Assembly: GCF_003989745.1 (NCBI RefSeq)
Contig: NZ_RZGS01000005.1
Location: forward strand, 29,418-93,417
DNA from: Legionella septentrionalis
Lineage (GTDB): Bacteria > Pseudomonadota > Gammaproteobacteria > Legionellales > Legionellaceae
DNA: 64,000 nucleotides
Direction: 5' to 3'
Of this stretch, positions 60,631 through 64,000 are shown piece after piece (position 1 is the stretch's first letter; each line of letters begins with the position of its first letter). The notes beneath the pieces were generated by a model, which was given only the letters and a program-made list of their open reading frames with translations, made no database searches and was not told where the DNA came from. A program made the translations under genes and the position numbers.

Positions 60631-62058
60631 TTATAATTCAACAGATTGATTGGAAATGGCAATGGCTGCAGCAATAATGGCAGCTTTGTGCTGTGGTATG
60701 GACTTATTGGAATATTTCAGCCACTCAGGATGCGCTTCAATGATTCCGGTGTCAAACTGAGCTTGCTGCAATTCCGCAGAATTAAGCATCTCCAGATAAT
60801 AAGGTATGGTGGTTTTTACACCAAATAAGCGCATCTCAGATAACGCTCGCTGGGCGCGATGTAAAACAGAGTCCCAATCCAAACTCCATACGACTAATTT
60901 TGCGCATAGCGAATCGTAATCCGGAGGGATTACATAACCGGTATAAATGGCGCTGTCCATTCTTACCCCGGGACCTCCCGGCGGGTAATAACGAGTGATA
61001 CGCCCGAAACTTGGGAGAAAATCATTTTGCGGATCTTCCGCATTGATGCGAAATTCCATGGCAAACCCGCGCCTGGTTATCTGTTCTTGACTAAAACGCA
61101 ATGGTTCACCTGCCGCAATGCGAATTTGCTCTTGCACGATATCAATGCCTGTGATTTGTTCGGTAATCGGATGCTCGACTTGCAAACGAGTATTCATTTC
61201 TAAAAAATAAATCTTATTTTCTTCATCCACCATGAATTCCACGGTGCCAGCATTGGTATACCCTACGGCTTTAACGGCTTGCACCGCATAATCGTACAAC
61301 TTGCCACGCGTGACTTCATCAAGTCGGGGTGCTGGGGCAATTTCAACCAATTTTTGGTGGCGGCGTTGGATAGAACAATCACGCTCGAATAAATTTAATA
61401 CCTTGCCATAATGATCAGCCAATATTTGCACTTCAATGTGTCTTGGTTTATGCAGCAATTTTTCCATATACACATGCGTATCACCAAATGCTTTGCCCGC
61501 CTCCGATTGCACTCTGGCAAATTGTTGCCGGACATCCTCGCGGTCATGACAAATACGCACACCGCGGCCGCCTCCGCCAAAAGTAGCCTTTAGCATGACC
61601 GGATAACCTAAGCTTTCAGCACAGCCTATCGCCTCGGTGACATCTTCCAGATTCCCAACGCTTCCTGGAATAATCGGTAATCCTGCTTTGCGCATGGCAT
61701 CCCTGGCAGCTACTTTTGAACCCATGGTGGCAATCACGGGTGCTGCAGGGCCGATGAAAGCGATGCCAGCCTGTTCGCATTGGTTTGCAAATTCAGGATT
61801 CTCCGATAAAAACCCATAGCCAGGATGAATGGCTTCGCAACCCGTGGCTTTTGCGCATTCGATGATGCGTCTACAGTTTAAATAAGCATCCAGAGGATTT
61901 TTGCTTAGACAATGGGCATGAGAAGCACGCTTCACATGCATTGCATAACGATCAACTTCACTGTAGATGGCTACAGTTGCAATGCCCATTTCTTTACAGG
62001 CGCGAATGATGCGTAACGCAATTTCTCCACGGTTACTGACAAGAATTTTGTTGAACAT
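60631..62058 (-). CDS. Biotin carboxylase (AccC or pyruvate carboxylase subunit A)
   Basis: 475 residues from the ATG at 62058 (MFNKILVSNRGEIALRIIRA), with GGAG 5 bases upstream. ATP-grasp biotin carboxylase: KATFGGGGRGVRI, EKLLHKPRHIEVQ, ERDCSIQRRHQKL and FLEMNTRLQVEH. The C-terminus FDTGIIEAHPEWLKY is longer than in E. coli AccC and resembles the free-standing A subunit of two-subunit pyruvate carboxylase. No accB or oadA/pycB gene is adjacent, so the partner is unknown. Confidence 0.88.
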   Translation of the reverse strand: MFNKILVSNRGEIALRIIRACKEMGIATVAIYSEVDRYAMHVKRASHAHCLSKNPLDAYLNCRRIIECAKATGCEAIHPGYGFLSENPEFANQCEQAGIAFIGPAAPVIATMGSKVAARDAMRKAGLPIIPGSVGNLEDVTEAIGCAESLGYPVMLKATFGGGGRGVRICHDREDVRQQFARVQSEAGKAFGDTHVYMEKLLHKPRHIEVQILADHYGKVLNLFERDCSIQRRHQKLVEIAPAPRLDEVTRGKLYDYAVQAVKAVGYTNAGTVEFMVDEENKIYFLEMNTRLQVEHPITEQITGIDIVQEQIRIAAGEPLRFSQEQITRRGFAMEFRINAEDPQNDFLPSFGRITRYYPPGGPGVRMDSAIYTGYVIPPDYDSLCAKLVVWSLDWDSVLHRAQRALSEMRLFGVKTTIPYYLEMLNSAELQQAQFDTGIIEAHPEWLKYSNKSIPQHKAAIIAAAIAISNQSVEL

Positions 62059-62083
62059 CCCTGCTCCATTGATTAAGCCTGTA

Positions 62084-62590
62084 TTATGCAAGCACTTGAG
62101 CAAACTTTTCTTTGGCCAACGTTAACTGGCGCTCCAACTGTCCTAATTCTGATCGTAAGCCAAGTACAGCTTGCGCATCATTTTTTTTCTGTAATTGTTT
62201 CAGGCTTGCAAGGAGAGCCTGTTGCTGTGCTGATAATGTCGCAATTTCTTGTTCAAGAGCTTGCAACCATTGCTGCCTCGTAACAAACGATTTAAATCCA
62301 AATGGCGGTTGCGCGTCTGTTTCTTTTTTCTCCCTATTATTTTTGCAAATCTGCACCAATACATTTATTTTTTGCTCGATGCGCTTTGCCAAATATTGGG
62401 CACTCTTTCCATCCTTTTGCATGGTTATCAAATGAGTCAAATCTTCTCTAATTTCCCGAACGCAAGCTTGTGGCGTCGTTTGTCTAAACAAACCTCTGGG
62501 AAGCTGCTCCGGTTTTATGGAAATAACACCATGCAACTTCCATTCAAGCTCTGGCAAACGCGCCTGCAAGGATTTAATAAAATCGTTCAT
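62084..62590 (-). CDS. priC: PriC-like primosomal protein
   Basis: 168 residues, mostly helical and basic, close in size to E. coli PriC (175). The pattern LPRGLFRQTTPQACVREI, then SAQYLAKRIEQKINVLVQI, then two coiled-coil helices fits PriC, which reloads the replicative helicase at stalled forks. The assignment is by pattern and is moderate. It lies 25 bases upstream of the biotin carboxylase, and no strong ribosome site precedes the ATG. Confidence 0.65.
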   Translation of the reverse strand: MNDFIKSLQARLPELEWKLHGVISIKPEQLPRGLFRQTTPQACVREIREDLTHLITMQKDGKSAQYLAKRIEQKINVLVQICKNNREKKETDAQPPFGFKSFVTRQQWLQALEQEIATLSAQQQALLASLKQLQKKNDAQAVLGLRSELGQLERQLTLAKEKFAQVLA

Positions 62591-62758
62591 TCAGTGAATA
62601 ACAACATCTGCAAACTTGGAAACATAACTGTAAATGCATTTAAGCACAAGGTTAAAATGAAACCCTGCCTGCAACAACATTGGCATCCTATCTGCAAAAA
62701 GTGCAAACCACTTCTAATCTATATAGTGAATATTGCTTTAGCGTTGGATCTCTTGACG

Positions 62759-63871
62759 ATGAAAAAACCGGAAGAAAAGGCACTGACCACCCTGCTTGAA
62801 GCAGCAGGGATAGCCATTAATGGCACAAGACCTTGGGATATTAGCGTACATAATCCAAAATTTTATGCTCGCTGCCTTAAAGACGGGAGCTTGGGAGCTG
62901 GTGAGGCGTATATGCAGCAATGGTGGGATTGCGAACGGCTGGACCTCTTATTCGAACGGATAGCACGTGCGCATTTAGAAGAAAAAATAAATATCCCATG
63001 GCGGGTAATATTCAAAAACCTGCTGGCTAAGATAATTAATTTGCAAAGTAAACGCCGTGCAAAACAAGTAGGCAGCCATTACAACCTTGGAAACAATTTA
63101 TTTAAAGCAATGCTTGATGAGCAGATGATTTACAGTTGTGCCTACTTTAAAGACACTGCTGATTTAGCCGCAGCGCAAATGGCAAAATTGGAACTAATTT
63201 GTAAAAAATTAAACTTGCAAGCAGGCATGCATCTATTGGACATTGGCTGCGGTTGGGGCGGCCTTGCAAAATATGCAGCGATACATTACGGCGTTAAAGT
63301 GACAGGTATAACCATTGCCAAGCAACAGTATGAATGGGCAAAAGCAAGCTGCAAGGGTTTGGATATTGAAATTAAATTACAAGATTATCGAGAGATCGAA
63401 CAAACATTTGACCGCATTGTTTCCGTAGGCATGTTTGAACACGTGGGTTTCATGAATTACCGTACTTTCATGCAACTTGTTGCACGCTCTCTTAAAGATA
63501 ACGGCTTATTTTTGCTGCATACCATAGGCAACAATCAAACCAACATGCTCGCGGATCCCTGGATACGAAAATATATTTTTCCAAATGGGATGCTTCCATC
63601 AATCCAGCAAATAGGACAAGCCATAGAACCATTTTTCGTGATGGAAGATTGGCAAAATTTTGGTGCGTATTACGATAAAACGCTGCTGGCTTGGCATGAA
63701 AATTTCACTCGCCATTGGGGTGAACTAAGGTCATTTTACGATGAAACATTTTATCGAATGTGGGCATATTATCTTTTATCTTGTGCCGGCTATTTTCGCG
63801 CACGTGAAATGCAATTATGGCAAATTGTATTGTCCAAAGGCGTCGACGGCGTTTATATAGCTCCGCGTTAA
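62759..63871 (+). CDS. cfa: Cyclopropane-fatty-acyl-phospholipid synthase
   Basis: 370 residues from the ATG at 62759 (MKKPEEKALTTLLEAAGIAING). It adds a methylene bridge from SAM to unsaturated acyl chains of membrane lipids. The N-terminal domain DGSLGAGEAYMQQWWDCERLD, SHYNLGNNLF, the SAM motif LLDIGCGWGGLAKYAA and the VGMFEHVG block are canonical. The frame stays open far upstream, antisense to priC, but that extension has no family similarity. An IS200/IS605 end begins within 20 bases of the stop. Confidence 0.95.
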   Translation: MKKPEEKALTTLLEAAGIAINGTRPWDISVHNPKFYARCLKDGSLGAGEAYMQQWWDCERLDLLFERIARAHLEEKINIPWRVIFKNLLAKIINLQSKRRAKQVGSHYNLGNNLFKAMLDEQMIYSCAYFKDTADLAAAQMAKLELICKKLNLQAGMHLLDIGCGWGGLAKYAAIHYGVKVTGITIAKQQYEWAKASCKGLDIEIKLQDYREIEQTFDRIVSVGMFEHVGFMNYRTFMQLVARSLKDNGLFLLHTIGNNQTNMLADPWIRKYIFPNGMLPSIQQIGQAIEPFFVMEDWQNFGAYYDKTLLAWHENFTRHWGELRSFYDETFYRMWAYYLLSCAGYFRAREMQLWQIVLSKGVDGVYIAPR

Positions 63872-63888
63872 TTTTAAGGAATGAACCT

Positions 63889-63908
63889 CCCCGTGGCAAG
63901 CCACGGGG
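63889..63908. mobile_element. Hairpin at the end of an IS200/IS605-type element
   Basis: CCCCGTGG and CCACGGGG form a perfect 8-bp stem around CAAG, 2 bases past the transposase stop. Terminal subterminal hairpins are what TnpA (Y1) transposases bind. The element continues beyond the window. Confidence 0.6.
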
Positions 63909-63910
63909 TA

Positions 63911-64000
63911 TCAGAGGAGGCGTAACTGCTTCGTTTCCGACTCCTTACCCTGATTTTTTACATAACGCTCAACCACCTTCCAGTCCCCGCGTTCACCTAC
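63911..64000 (-). CDS. IS200/IS605 TnpA (Y1) transposase, C-terminal fragment cut by the window
   Basis: Twenty-nine C-terminal residues are visible on the minus strand, ending in TGA at 63911-63913. The segment GDWKVVERYVKNQGK matches the last conserved helix of Y1 transposases (xxIxxYIxxQ), in which the Tyr is catalytic in some layouts. The rest lies to the right, so completeness cannot be judged. Confidence 0.65.
   Translation of the reverse strand, partial: VGERGDWKVVERYVKNQGKESETKQLRLL

Noticed and set aside
62249..62758. Long N-terminal extension of cfa
   Set aside because: It runs antisense to priC, has low-complexity hydrophobic and basic composition, and the Cfa family start is at 62759.
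1..64000. CRISPR array, rRNA operon, prophage or toxin-antitoxin locus
   Set aside because: No regularly spaced repeats, rRNA-like sequence, phage structural genes or recognisable toxin-antitoxin pair were seen.

Overview
The window looks like chromosome from a gammaproteobacterium of the Legionellales, probably Legionella or a close relative. The evidence is moderately AT-rich coding sequence, Legionella-like core proteins, a poly-3-hydroxybutyrate (PHB) locus with two tandem acetoacetyl-CoA reductases, and two large proteins that resemble Dot/Icm effectors. There is no rRNA, no CRISPR array and no prophage. The only mobile element is the end of an IS200/IS605-type transposase at the right edge.

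Left part (1-5.7 kb): the 3' part of a large GxSxG-type, coiled-coil, membrane-anchored protein that looks like a secreted effector; a stand-alone receiver protein; an overlapping pair encoding an APH-type small-molecule kinase and a bacterial PH-domain membrane protein; and a DUF721/DciA protein. Cell envelope block (5.7-23.4 kb, all minus strand): smc-zipA-DUF167-murF, then mraY-murD-ftsW-murC-murB-ddlB-ftsQ-ftsA-ftsZ, then lpxC. This is a rearranged dcw cluster. murG is missing from its usual place between ftsW and murC, and murE/ftsI are not next to murF. ftsZ is preceded by a strongly folded leader and followed by an intrinsic terminator.

Middle (23.5-41 kb): phaC faces phaB2-phaB1-phaR-phasin, so synthesis, regulation and granule coating of PHB sit together. 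Then come a fatty acid desaturase; a small membrane protein with mutM and plsC; ggt with coaD; lolB; tRNA-Gln(TTG) with prs; a Fis-family regulator; a DUF945 protein; an MFS transporter; an SseB-like protein and a protein resembling ribosome modulation factor.

TCA block (40.4-50.6 kb, minus strand): sdhCDAB-sucAB-[terminator]-sucCD-pdxH encodes succinate dehydrogenase, the E1 and E2 subunits of 2-oxoglutarate dehydrogenase and succinyl-CoA synthetase, i.e. 2-oxoglutarate to fumarate in one block. Right part (50.7-64 kb): an RDD membrane protein, an unrecognised 208-residue protein, the ferrous iron operon feoABC behind a promoter overlapped by a good Fur box, zapE with an alpha/beta hydrolase, panBC behind a long leader with a 20-codon upstream ORF, a 794-residue protein with atypical-kinase motifs, a biotin carboxylase, a PriC-like protein, cfa and the IS200/IS605 fragment.

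Starts were chosen from Shine-Dalgarno spacing, overlap with upstream stops and family N-termini. Promoters and terminators are read by eye and are predictions. No database search was possible.
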